From NCBI GenBank assembly GCA_030428585.1, contig JAUIDL010000010.1, forward strand, positions 1-16,035: a stretch of 16,035 bases of DNA, written 5' to 3'. A model generated the notes under the pieces. That model did no database searches, was not told the origin of the DNA, and was given only the letters and a program-made list of their open reading frames with translations. The position numbers and the translations under genes are program-made. This document shows, one piece after another, positions 1 to 6,675 of the stretch. This DNA is from a bacterium. Lineage in GTDB: Bacteria; Patescibacteriota; Saccharimonadia; Saccharimonadales; Saccharimonadaceae. The first letter of the stretch is position 1. Each line of letters opens with the position of its first letter.

Positions 1-154
1 CAATGTTGCCATTTTCTTCACTTGGCGCAATGACGCTATTTGTGTCGATCGTCGACACGTCAACGGTTGTTTTGGTCAGCTGAGAGTAGACAACCAGCCC
101 TCCTAATAATACTGCGACAATTGCTCCAAAAATAATCCAACGTACTCCGTTCAT
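1..154 (-). CDS. Membrane-anchored protein, N-terminal part only (possibly DsbA/thioredoxin-like)
   Basis: The reading frame starts at ATG 154-152 and runs off the left edge, giving 51 residues. It begins MNGVRWIIFGAIVAVLLGG, one clear membrane anchor at about residues 5-24, followed by a polar outside segment (SQLTKTTVDVSTIDTNSVIA). A single N-terminal anchor with a V-D-V-S-x-I-D linker resembles the start of CPR DsbA-family thiol-disulfide proteins, where a CxxC thioredoxin domain follows. That domain lies outside the window, so the assignment is inference. A Shine-Dalgarno sequence (GGAGGAG on the minus strand, + 165-171) lies about 10 nt before the ATG, unlike many neighbours. The gene is divergent from the CBS-domain gene. 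Existence of the gene is fairly sure; the family is not. Confidence 0.65.
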   Translation of the reverse strand, partial: MNGVRWIIFGAIVAVLLGGLVVYSQLTKTTVDVSTIDTNSVIAPSEENGNI

Positions 155-186
155 ACCGACAGGTCTCCTCCAAATTTACTATAGCT

Positions 187-192
187 ATTATA
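187..192 (-). promoter_or_regulatory. Extended -10 promoter element for the leftward gene at 154
   Basis: On the minus strand this reads TGC-TATAAT, a consensus -10 with the extended TGn motif. It is followed by a second box, TATAGT (+ 178-183). No good -35 was seen. A start from the first box gives a leader of about 25 nt that contains the GGAGGAG Shine-Dalgarno. Confidence 0.5.
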
Positions 193-231
193 GCAGACGC
201 TCGAATGCTTATGCTACAGCGCAGTCTGTCG

Positions 232-237
232 TACAAT
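232..237 (+). promoter_or_regulatory. -10 box TACAAT immediately upstream of the CBS-domain gene
   Basis: TACAAT ends 9 nt before the ATG at 247. RNA starting about 7 nt downstream would have a leader of only 0-3 nt. This box is why the start at 247 is preferred over the earlier ATG at 205, which lies upstream of the box. Confidence 0.45.
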
Positions 238-246
238 AGGGGCAGT

Positions 247-1266
247 ATGACTATCGTGTTATTGATTTTGACCGGCATCGCCATTTTTTTCTTATTAGTG
301 CTGCGTGCGATGCGACCAATGGCAAGTCCGGTCAGTGGTTTTGAGCTTGAACGTCGCAAGAAGCAGAACGACATGGCGGCCACGGTGGCATTGTCGCGCG
401 AAAAGAACTTGGTGGACATTGCATCATTTTTGACAGTAAAAACCGCCGGGTTACTGGTCGTGTCGACCATATTGTTGATTGTGACGTTTGGTTGGCTATG
501 GGGCGTGGTGCTAGCGATATTGTTAGCGTTGTTTCACGGCGCCTTAGCGCGCCTTCGGCCGATTCAAACATTGGCTCAAAAGTGGTACCGTCAATACGAA
601 CCTCGGCTCGAAGCTTGGTTAGTGAAGTTGCATTTATTCGTCAAAGTCACGCGTAATCATCCGCAGGCGGTTGAGGTACCGACGCAGACAATCGCGTCGC
701 GCGAAGAGTTATCATACGTCATTCAAAACGCGACTCAAGTTTTGTCTGAACAAGAGCGGGCGACCTTGATGCATGTCATTCATTTTCCTGCGCAGCAGGT
801 GAGGTCGGTGATGACGCCACGAAATGTCTTGGTGACGATCGACCAGGCTGAATTTCTTGGACCACTGGTACTCGACGAACTGCATGCCAAGGGGCACAGC
901 CGTTTACCCGTGACGGACGGTGATATTGACCATATTATCGGGATTCTTCATTTGAGTGATTTGTTGTCGTTGGATAATAAAAAGTCAGCAACCGCTAAAA
1001 AAATGATGCATCCACGGGTGTACTACATTCATGAAGACGATTCACTCGAACATGCACTGGCGGCATTCCTGGATACGAGGCATCATTTGTTCATCGTGAT
1101 TAATAGTCAACGAGAAACAGTTGGATTATTGACGCTTGAAGATGTGCTTGAGGCGTTACTTGGTCGTGACATTGTCGATGAAGATGATAACCACGCGAAT
1201 CTACGGGCAGTTGCCGAACGCGCAGGTAAAACCAATAACACTCCGCCGCGTCACGTTGACCTCTAG
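247..1266 (+). CDS. CNNM/CorC-like membrane protein with a CBS domain pair
   Basis: 339 residues from ATG 247. The frame is open from 205, but the added residues precede the -10 box and look unnatural. Residues about 3-20 form a first membrane helix. A long hydrophobic stretch at about 66-100 is probably two more helices. The C-terminal half holds two CBS motifs: one starts at VRSVMTPRNV and includes GHSRLPVTD and IIGILHLSDLL; the second runs through YIHEDDSLEHALAAFL, LFIVINSQRETVGLLTLEDVLEALLG. This matches CNNM/CorB-CorC proteins (DUF21 plus CBS), implicated in Mg/Co transport, where CBS pairs bind adenine nucleotides. The membrane part is shorter than the usual DUF21, and the C-terminal CorC_HlyC domain is absent, since the protein ends soon after the acidic DIVDEDD segment. 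Ion transport is therefore inference. aspS follows after 31 nt with its own -10. Confidence 0.8.
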   Translation: MTIVLLILTGIAIFFLLVLRAMRPMASPVSGFELERRKKQNDMAATVALSREKNLVDIASFLTVKTAGLLVVSTILLIVTFGWLWGVVLAILLALFHGALARLRPIQTLAQKWYRQYEPRLEAWLVKLHLFVKVTRNHPQAVEVPTQTIASREELSYVIQNATQVLSEQERATLMHVIHFPAQQVRSVMTPRNVLVTIDQAEFLGPLVLDELHAKGHSRLPVTDGDIDHIIGILHLSDLLSLDNKKSATAKKMMHPRVYYIHEDDSLEHALAAFLDTRHHLFIVINSQRETVGLLTLEDVLEALLGRDIVDEDDNHANLRAVAERAGKTNNTPPRHVDL

Positions 1267-1286
1267 CGATTCAGGGGTGAGGATGG

Positions 1287-1292
1287 TATAGT
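1287..1292 (+). promoter_or_regulatory. -10 box (TGG-TATAGT) abutting aspS
   Basis: TATAGT with an upstream TGn extension ends 5 nt before ATG 1298 and 8 nt before the tandem ATG 1301. Transcription would begin at or next to the start codon. No Shine-Dalgarno is visible. Confidence 0.55.
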
Positions 1293-1297
1293 AACAG

Positions 1298-2614
1298 ATG
1301 ATGAATCGAACACTGACACACGAATTGGCCGCACACGTCGGCGAAACCATTACTTTGCAAGGATGGCTGCACAAAAAACGTCTTCTAGGCGGAATTAACT
1401 TTATTACGCTCCGTGACCGGGCTGGTGTTGCGCAGACAAAGATCGAAAACAAAGATGAACTCGAAAAACTACGGGGGCTGCAGATCGGAACCGTTCTCGA
1501 ATTGACTGGTACGGTTGTGGCGGATGACCGTGCTCCTGGTGGTGCTGAACTACACGAGGTCGTCGTGAACGTTTTGGTCTCAGTGACGGACGAGCCGCCG
1601 ATCGAAATCGACAAACCACTGGATCACAAGTCAGAAAACCTAGATACCTTGTTTGAGCACCGCGTAATAGGCCTGCGTAATCTCCAGGAAACCGCTATTT
1701 TTCGTGTTCAGGCATCGGTGAAAGAAGCGGCTCGTCAGTACTTCCATGCTCACGATTTTACTGAATTTAACTCTCCAAAACTCCTGCCAGCAGCGACCGA
1801 AGGTGGCGCGGAAGTCTTTACGCTGGATTACTTTGGCAAAGAAGCAACTTTGGCCCAGAGTGCTCAGTTTTATAAGCAAATCATGGTTGGCGTGTTCGAA
1901 CGTGCCTACGAAATTAACCCGACGTATCGAGCGGAACCATCGGCGACAACTCGTCACATGACGGAATTTATCCATATCGATGCCGAGCTTGGGTTTGTTG
2001 ATTTTCAAGGCTTGCTCGATGTGGTTGCTGGTTTACTGAAATCAGTCACGGCATCGGTTTGGGAGACTCGGGAGAAAGAACTGAAGTCATTAAACGCTCA
2101 GCCGGTGACGTTAGCGGATTCATTACCACAACTCACCTTGGCTGAAATTCACGACAAGTATTTTGAAGCCACTGGTCAGGATGCGCGTGGCGAAAAAGAC
2201 CTTCGTCCGGATGAAGAACGATGGGTCAGTGAATACGCCAAGCAAAATCTAGGCAGCGAAGCCGTCTTTGTGACTGGTTGGCCAGCCGATGAAATGAAAT
2301 TCTATCACAAGAAATCAGACAGCGACCCTGCGATTGCTGAACGAGCAGACCTTATTTTCCGCGGTGTCGAAATCGCGACGATTAGTATGCGTGAAAATCG
2401 CTATGAAGTATTGGTAGATCAGCTAAAGACGATTGCTGGCGGCGACCCTGAGGCAGACGGCTTCCGTTACTATCTATCGGCGTTCCGCTATGGCTTACCA
2501 GCTCATGGCGGCTTCGGCATGGGGCTCGAGCGCCTGACACAAAAGATTGTGGGTCTGAATAATGTTAAAGAGGCTAGTCTCTTCCCGCGCGACATCAACC
2601 GACTGACGCCTTAA
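1298..2614 (+). CDS. aspS: Aspartyl-tRNA synthetase, archaeal-type, predicted non-discriminating
   Basis: 438 residues; two tandem ATGs (1298, 1301) leave the exact start open. The N-terminal OB-fold anticodon domain covers about 1-105 (GWLHKKRLLGGINFITLRDR). The class II catalytic core covers about 130-438, with motif 2 around YEINPTYRAEPSATTRHMTEF and motif 3 near the end, GGFGMGLERLTQ, then SLFPRDINRLTP. The length and lack of the GAD insertion match archaeal/eukaryotic-type AspRS (about 430-440 aa) rather than the usual bacterial enzyme (about 590 aa). It charges tRNA with aspartate in the cytoplasm. Aligned by eye to Thermococcus AspRS, the specificity residues W26 and K85 of the discriminating enzyme are H25 and P80 here, the pair typical of non-discriminating enzymes. 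This predicts Asp-tRNA(Asn) formation and GatCAB amidation. A TM2-domain gene follows after 12 nt. Confidence 0.95.
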   Translation: MMNRTLTHELAAHVGETITLQGWLHKKRLLGGINFITLRDRAGVAQTKIENKDELEKLRGLQIGTVLELTGTVVADDRAPGGAELHEVVVNVLVSVTDEPPIEIDKPLDHKSENLDTLFEHRVIGLRNLQETAIFRVQASVKEAARQYFHAHDFTEFNSPKLLPAATEGGAEVFTLDYFGKEATLAQSAQFYKQIMVGVFERAYEINPTYRAEPSATTRHMTEFIHIDAELGFVDFQGLLDVVAGLLKSVTASVWETREKELKSLNAQPVTLADSLPQLTLAEIHDKYFEATGQDARGEKDLRPDEERWVSEYAKQNLGSEAVFVTGWPADEMKFYHKKSDSDPAIAERADLIFRGVEIATISMRENRYEVLVDQLKTIAGGDPEADGFRYYLSAFRYGLPAHGGFGMGLERLTQKIVGLNNVKEASLFPRDINRLTP

Positions 2615-2626
2615 TCGGAACACTCT

Positions 2627-3085
2627 ATGGAACCACAAACACAAACGCCGCAAACAACTCCACCAACAAAAAATCGACAACGACATTTCTTGGCCGTCTT
2701 TTTCCTGAGCTTTATGTGGGGGACTTTTGGCGTCGATCGCTTTTACCTTGGTAAATGGGTTACTGGGCTGTTGAAGTTGATTACCTTTGGTGGCTTTGGC
2801 TTATGGACGATTGTCGATTTGGCAATCATTATGACCGGTGGCATGCGTGACAAACAAGACCGAGAGCTTCTGCAGTTTGATGAATATAAGGGTTTTGCCG
2901 GCCGAACCGTGCTGTATTTTGCGGTCGTCTTGGGTGTTGTGGTATTGATTAATGGCTTGGCTTTAATTCTTGGTACATACGCATTGTTTACCGAATATCA
3001 AAACGGTGGACTGAACGATTTATTGCCGCAGGGTGTTTTGCCTGATACCGATTTGATCCAACAAATTGAAAACGGGCAGTATTAG
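2627..3085 (+). CDS. TM2-domain membrane protein
   Basis: 152 residues. A polar Thr/Pro/Gln-rich N-terminus (about 1-22) precedes a TM2 domain at about 23-70: FFLSFMWGTFGVDRFYLGKW, then GLLKLITFGGFGLWTIVDL. The G-x-F-G-x-D/H-R-F-Y-L-G-K and W-x-x-x-D-L motifs are the family signature, two helices with a tight turn. A third hydrophobic helix lies at about 93-120, followed by a short polar tail. The role of bacterial TM2 proteins is not established. It starts 12 nt after the aspS stop with no Shine-Dalgarno, so it is probably co-transcribed. Its stop TAG (3083-3085) overlaps the opposing glycosylase stop. Confidence 0.88.
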   Translation: MEPQTQTPQTTPPTKNRQRHFLAVFFLSFMWGTFGVDRFYLGKWVTGLLKLITFGGFGLWTIVDLAIIMTGGMRDKQDRELLQFDEYKGFAGRTVLYFAVVLGVVVLINGLALILGTYALFTEYQNGGLNDLLPQGVLPDTDLIQQIENGQY

Positions 3086-3711
3086 CTGATTACCGGCTCG
3101 TTATCGAGCGACTTCCAAATATACCAACTGGCGACAGACGCATATGGCTGCCAGTTGTTTTGTTCGGCGATGGTTTCGACCAGCTCGGCTGAGGGTAGTT
3201 GGTCTGGTGCATACAGTGCACGAACACCATTCTTGATGCCCAGGTCTCCCGATGGAAGGACGTCTTGGCGGCCCATGCAGAATATCAAAAACATATGAAC
3301 GGTCCAGACACCGACACCTTTAATCTGCGTTAGCTCACTGATGATTGCCTCGTTGTCGAGAGCATCGAGATGGTCGAACTGTACTGTGCCATCGATGACT
3401 TTATCGGCGAGGTCCAGAATGTAGCTGGCTTTTTGGCGAGAGAGGCCCGCGCTGCGAAATGTTTCGATGTCTTTGGTCAGGATGTCGTGTGGGGTTGGAA
3501 AATGATTGCTGTCAAACAATGCTTGGAACTTTTTCAAAATTGCCGCTGCCGCTTTGACGCTCAGTTGTTGCGAGATGATACTTTCAACTAACTCTTGGTA
3601 GTAATTTTGGTGGGGTTGAAACGTTGGCTTGGGAAAGCGGTCAATCAGCTCCGCGATAACAGGATCGTGAGCACGAAGATGGGTAATGGCGTCGGAATGG
3701 GCAGTGGGCAT
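3082..3711 (-). CDS. AlkA-like DNA-3-methyladenine glycosylase (HhH-GPD)
   Basis: 209 residues, HhH-GPD superfamily. The early helix carries VESIISQQLSVKAA (about 42-55), typical of AlkA-type enzymes. The helix-hairpin-helix is LTQIKGVGVWTVHMFLIF (about 127-144), and the catalytic aspartate is probably D156 in LPSGDLGIKNGV. There are no Fe-S cysteines. It is expected to excise alkylated bases (3-methyladenine and related lesions) for base-excision repair. It lacks the N-terminal beta domain of E. coli AlkA, so it resembles the short Mag/AlkA-like form. It is last in the msrA-hydrolase-glycosylase operon. Its ATG lies one codon after, and in frame with, the upstream gene's UGA stop, with no Shine-Dalgarno, so translation probably depends on coupling or readthrough. 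Its stop overlaps the convergent TM2 gene by 4 nt. Confidence 0.9.
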   Translation of the reverse strand: MPTAHSDAITHLRAHDPVIAELIDRFPKPTFQPHQNYYQELVESIISQQLSVKAAAAILKKFQALFDSNHFPTPHDILTKDIETFRSAGLSRQKASYILDLADKVIDGTVQFDHLDALDNEAIISELTQIKGVGVWTVHMFLIFCMGRQDVLPSGDLGIKNGVRALYAPDQLPSAELVETIAEQNNWQPYASVASWYIWKSLDNEPVIS

Positions 3712-3714
3712 GGG

Positions 3715-4350
3715 TCAGTCTATATCAATCGTTTGTTCATCGAGGCGTTGGTAGCGAGCGCCAACTTCGTCCGCCGCAGCCGCAAGCCAGTGGTCGTAAA
3801 TCGATTTACCACTACCGGATAGAATGGCGTCGTGGGTAGGAAACACAAATCGTGGGGAAATGGCTTTCAGAAATTCAATGGTTTCGCTAACCTTGAGCCA
3901 CGGTGCTGCCGCTGGAATCGCCAATGTATCAACTGACTTTTCTGGCACAACGAGCGCATCGCCGCCGTAATAAATCCGATCCTCGATCAGCACACCAATG
4001 TTATCAATCGAATCTCCGCCCGGCACGATGGTTGCGTGGGTGTCACCATAAAAATCGAGCTCGAAGCCACCAATGACCACACTGTCGCCGCCTTTGACGG
4101 TTTTGGTCTCGTAGCCTTTCAATTGCCGCGTGACACCAGCTGGAGCCAGGATTATAAGTTGTGGATTATCGTCAATAATTTCATCAAGTAGGGTAGTATC
4201 GAAATGATCTGGGTGCTGATGGGTAATGACGACGACTGATACGGATTCGGGGATGGTTAAATCGGTCGTAAACTCTCCTGGATCGACAATCAAATGACAG
4301 CCATCTTTTTCAACGACAAAACAGGCATGCTCGTACTTTGCTAGTTGCAT
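3715..4350 (-). CDS. Metallo-beta-lactamase-fold hydrolase (UlaG/UPF0173-like)
   Basis: 211 residues. The motif order matches the MBL fold: H8 in KYEHACF, IVDPG (21-25), the metal motif THQHPDH (43-49), H105 in GDTHA, D131 in YYGGDALV and H173 in FPTHDAIL. H44, H46, D48, H49, H105, D131 and H173 could form a complete binuclear metal site. The closest groups by pattern are UlaG-like and UPF0173 hydrolases; the substrate is unknown. The ATG overlaps the msrA stop as TAATG. The end of msrA (GAG-GAG-GAT) supplies a Shine-Dalgarno, so this internal gene is SD-driven although the operon start appears leaderless. It ends with the only UGA stop in the window. Its position between msrA and a DNA glycosylase suggests a stress or detoxification role, which is inference. 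Confidence 0.88.
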   Translation of the reverse strand: MQLAKYEHACFVVEKDGCHLIVDPGEFTTDLTIPESVSVVVITHQHPDHFDTTLLDEIIDDNPQLIILAPAGVTRQLKGYETKTVKGGDSVVIGGFELDFYGDTHATIVPGGDSIDNIGVLIEDRIYYGGDALVVPEKSVDTLAIPAAAPWLKVSETIEFLKAISPRFVFPTHDAILSGSGKSIYDHWLAAAADEVGARYQRLDEQTIDID

Positions 4351-4886
4351 TAATCCTCCTCGTTATCCTTAAACCAACGGGTAAATTTTTGGCGAACTTT
4401 GCTGATCTTTGGGGCAATCACGATGGTGCAGTAGCCAGCTTGAGGGTTGTGGGCAAAATAATCTTGATGATAGGGTTCGGCGGCATAGAAGGCTTCAAGG
4501 GGAGTAATTTCGGTGACTATTGGCCTTTCCCAGATAGTTTGGGCACGATCGCGGGCGGCCTCGGCGGCGGTTTTTTGGTCGTCATTAGCGTAAAAAATAG
4601 CCGAACGATACTGTGGTCCGACGTCGGCGCCTTGTCGGTTCAGGCTCGTTGGGTCGTGCAAGGTGAAAAACAGGTCAAGAATAACGTCGACAGGAATGAT
4701 TTTCTCATCAAAGGTGACCTGCACCGATTCGGCGTGATTAGTTGAGCCAGTCGAAACCAGATCGTACTGCGCATCGCTCGCATCACCTCCGGCATAGCCG
4801 CTGACCACTGCTTCAACACCTTTGATACGGCGATAGATAGCGTCGAGACACCAGAAACATCCTCCTGCTAACACGTATGTCGTCAT
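4350..4886 (-). CDS. msrA: Peptide methionine-(S)-sulfoxide reductase MsrA
   Basis: 178 residues from ATG 4886. The frame extends 17 codons further upstream, but that would pass through the promoter. The active site is AGGCFWC at residues 7-13, with catalytic C10. Other family landmarks are VVSGYAGG, NHAESVQVTFD, HDPTSLNRQGADVGPQYRSAIFY and YHQDYFAHNPQAGYC, then VIAPKISKVRQKF near the end. It reduces methionine-S-sulfoxide in oxidised proteins, using thioredoxin-type reductant. The residue after FW is Cys rather than the common Gly, giving CFWC; this form occurs in part of the family and may alter how the sulfenic intermediate is resolved. No msrB is nearby. It is first in a three-gene operon, and a TATAAT box lies 6 nt before the ATG. 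Confidence 0.95.
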   Translation of the reverse strand: MTTYVLAGGCFWCLDAIYRRIKGVEAVVSGYAGGDASDAQYDLVSTGSTNHAESVQVTFDEKIIPVDVILDLFFTLHDPTSLNRQGADVGPQYRSAIFYANDDQKTAAEAARDRAQTIWERPIVTEITPLEAFYAAEPYHQDYFAHNPQAGYCTIVIAPKISKVRQKFTRWFKDNEED

Positions 4887-4892
4887 ATTTCT

Positions 4893-4910
4893 ATTATACG
4901 CCCGTATAAT
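4893..4910. promoter_or_regulatory. Divergent, near-palindromic double -10 promoter between msrA and the mutY-like gene
   Basis: ATTATACG-CC-CGTATAAT: two 8-base arms in exact inverted repeat around CC. The left arm read leftward gives TATAAT (4898-4893), 6 nt before the msrA ATG at 4886. The right arm gives TATAAT (4905-4910), 6 nt before the GTG at 4917. For msrA a plausible -35, TTCACC (minus strand, + 4916-4921), sits at a 17-nt spacer, inside the mutY start. For the rightward promoter no good -35 was seen. The two polymerase footprints must overlap, so the promoters probably compete or are co-regulated. Confidence 0.75.
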
Positions 4911-4916
4911 AGAGAG

Positions 4917-5711
4917 GTGAACCACCAAGCCTTTCAAGAATTAATTTGGGAAAAGGGTCGTGAACTGTATCGACCGATGCCGTGGCGTGAAGATCCGCGA
5001 CCGTACTATGTATTGGTCAGTGAGTTGATGTTGCAACAGACGCAGGTCGAGCGGGTGATTCCAAAATTCCTCGCGTTTATCAAGGCGTTCCCGACGGTCG
5101 AGTCATTAGCATCGGCACGATTAGCGGATGTCCTGACGCTTTGGAGCGGACTTGGCTATAACCGCCGGGCAAAGTTTTTGCATGCAGCAGCCCAGCGCAT
5201 CGTCGAGTATCATCAGGGAATAATCCCCCAGACTCGTGAAGAACTGGAAGCGCTCCCTGGCATTGGCAAGAACACCGCCGGGGCTTTACTGGCGTATGGA
5301 TTTAACCAACCAGTTGCCTTTGTCGAAACGAATATCCGAACGGTGTATTTCGAGCATTTCTTTGCGAAGCAAGAATCTGTGACTGATGCCGAGATTTTGG
5401 CGCTGGTTATCGAGACGGTTGACCAAGAGCATCCCCGAGAGTGGTACTGGGCGTTGATGGATTACGGCTCGTTTTTGAAACGAAGTGGTGCTGGGGCGCT
5501 TTCAAAAAGTAAACACTACAAGAAGCAGTCGCCGCTAAAAGGGAGCTTACGCGAAATGCGGGGGTTGATTCTGCGTACGTTAACGAAGCGTGCTTACCTA
5601 CGCGACGAGCTAGAACATGAAATTGGCGACGAGCGGTTCGAACGCGCACTCAGCGATTTGCAGACCGAAGGACTCGTTCAGGTGACAGACGGTCGCCTAC
5701 ATTTACCATAA
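4917..5711 (+). CDS. MutY-like A/G-specific adenine glycosylase without Fe-S cluster
   Basis: 264 residues from GTG 4917. The HhH-GPD core is clear: MPWREDPRPYYVLVSELMLQ and QTQVERVIP (catalytic Glu probably E36), WSGLGYNRRAKFLH (76-89), hairpin LPGIGKNTAGALLAYG (113-128) and FVETNIRTVYF (135-145). MutY removes adenine paired with 8-oxoguanine. Two departures from E. coli MutY: the Asp of the DGNV/DTNV motif is E137 here, and the four-cysteine cluster is missing. The protein contains no cysteine and has SKHYKKQSPLKGS (198-210) where the cluster would be. The C-terminal MutT-like domain is replaced by a short winged-helix-like tail (about 212-264). By memory, CPR relatives share the ETNIR and SKHY-KQS patterns, so this looks like a stable subfamily rather than decay. 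It is divergent from msrA and lacks a Shine-Dalgarno. Confidence 0.88.
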   Translation: MNHQAFQELIWEKGRELYRPMPWREDPRPYYVLVSELMLQQTQVERVIPKFLAFIKAFPTVESLASARLADVLTLWSGLGYNRRAKFLHAAAQRIVEYHQGIIPQTREELEALPGIGKNTAGALLAYGFNQPVAFVETNIRTVYFEHFFAKQESVTDAEILALVIETVDQEHPREWYWALMDYGSFLKRSGAGALSKSKHYKKQSPLKGSLREMRGLILRTLTKRAYLRDELEHEIGDERFERALSDLQTEGLVQVTDGRLHLP

Positions 5712-5717
5712 CTGAGG

Positions 5718-5723
5718 TATAAT
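5718..5723 (+). promoter_or_regulatory. -10 box TATAAT upstream of the secreted protein gene
   Basis: TATAAT begins 7 nt after the mutY-like stop and ends 8 nt before ATG 5732, predicting a leader of at most 1-2 nt. No Shine-Dalgarno; the intervening bases are AAAAGAAT. Confidence 0.55.
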
Positions 5724-5731
5724 AAAAGAAT

Positions 5732-6277
5732 ATGAAATGGCGTTTGATTGCCGTTATTGCTATCTTAGTGCTCTCGATGCTGACGAGCATTGGTTTCGCG
5801 TGGTCCGTTAGCGCTCAACAAAGTGCATCATTAAGCGAAAAGCAGCGTGAATTAATTCGTGATAACTGCGTATCAATTAAAAGCACACTGAATCAATTAA
5901 AAGTGAGTGACGCACTGCTGAGAGTAAATCGAGGTCAGATTTACGAGTCGATGGGCTCCAAATTAATGTCGACATTCAACACACGGCTTTCGAATAACCG
6001 ACTTGATAACCGAGGCTTAGTTGCCGTGGCAACAGGTTATGATGGTGCGCTAGCTAAATTTAGAACTGACTATCAGGCGTATGAACAACAGCTCGTCACT
6101 GCTATTAATATTGACTGTACACAAGACCCTGATGGCTTCCACTTTGCGAATGAAAACGCCCGCACCAAACGTGCCCAAGTTCATGACGACGTGCTACGCC
6201 TGCACGAATATATTGAGGATTACCGGTCGGCCGTGAAAGACTTCCAATTAAGTTACGAACGGGTTTCGGGTAATTAA
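5732..6277 (+). CDS. Secreted or anchored protein of unknown function
   Basis: 181 residues; no family recognised. The N-terminus MKWRLIAVIAILVLSMLTSI continues to FAWSVSAQQ, a classic signal sequence with a plausible signal peptidase site after VSA (about residue 28); it could also stay as an anchor. The mature part is mainly helical and charged, with long amphipathic stretches (about 35-70 and 150-178). It has two cysteines, in RDNCVSIK (C47) and NIDCTQD (about C129), which could form a disulfide outside the membrane. It has its own -10 box, and the next gene starts 3 nt after its stop, suggesting a two-gene unit with the single-TM protein downstream. Surface or host-contact roles are possible but not shown. 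Confidence 0.8.
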   Translation: MKWRLIAVIAILVLSMLTSIGFAWSVSAQQSASLSEKQRELIRDNCVSIKSTLNQLKVSDALLRVNRGQIYESMGSKLMSTFNTRLSNNRLDNRGLVAVATGYDGALAKFRTDYQAYEQQLVTAINIDCTQDPDGFHFANENARTKRAQVHDDVLRLHEYIEDYRSAVKDFQLSYERVSGN

Positions 6278-6279
6278 CC

Positions 6280-6675
6280 ATGGCTGAACCAGAAAGAAGT
6301 ATTTTAGAATCGATTAAAGCTCAGGAAGAAGTGCTGGATACATTTTGGGCACGACACCGCTTCTTTTTGATGGTGTTTGGCACGATTATTGTCGCACTTG
6401 TCTTGGTTGTGGTGAGTTTGGTTATGTATAACGTCGGCGGTACCGCCCAGCTTGACCTCAGCCGCCCTGGCTATCAATCAGTTAGCGACCAAGTCGAGCG
6501 AACCGATGCCATCGACGGCTTCAGTAGCGTTGGCCCAGTAGATGCTGATGTCATCCAAGAGTTTATTGAGTTGTACGACGAGCAGGCCGCCAAAGCAACT
6601 GCTGTCGATGCTTTTAATGGCGACCCACTCAATCCGGAGCTGCTCGAATTTACGACTCCAACTGGGGCGCAGTAG
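6280..6675 (+). CDS. Single-TM protein of unknown function
   Basis: 131 residues; not recognised. A short acidic/amphipathic head (1-28) precedes one strong membrane helix (about 29-52: FFLMVFGTIIVALVLVVVSL). A polar, acidic tail of about 78 residues follows (VERTDAIDGFSSVG, VIQEFIELYDEQAAKA). The positive residues before the helix (ARHR) suggest the tail is outside. It starts 3 nt after the preceding stop without a Shine-Dalgarno, so re-initiation is likely. The last 26 bp overlap the opposing kinase-fusion gene; both frames are real by composition. Confidence 0.75.
   Translation: MAEPERSILESIKAQEEVLDTFWARHRFFLMVFGTIIVALVLVVVSLVMYNVGGTAQLDLSRPGYQSVSDQVERTDAIDGFSSVGPVDADVIQEFIELYDEQAAKATAVDAFNGDPLNPELLEFTTPTGAQ

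Noticed and set aside
205..246. N-terminal extension of the CBS-domain protein from ATG 205
   Set aside because: It would begin upstream of the -10 box TACAAT (232-237), and the extra residues precede a natural membrane-helix start at 247.
4338..4745. Open frame on the + strand opposite msrA
   Set aside because: It has no promoter, ribosome site or family resemblance, and the opposite strand encodes a clear MsrA.
4887..4937. Longer MsrA starting at 4937
   Set aside because: The extension runs through the divergent promoter and into the mutY-like gene; MsrA proteins normally begin a few residues before GGCFWC, matching 4886.
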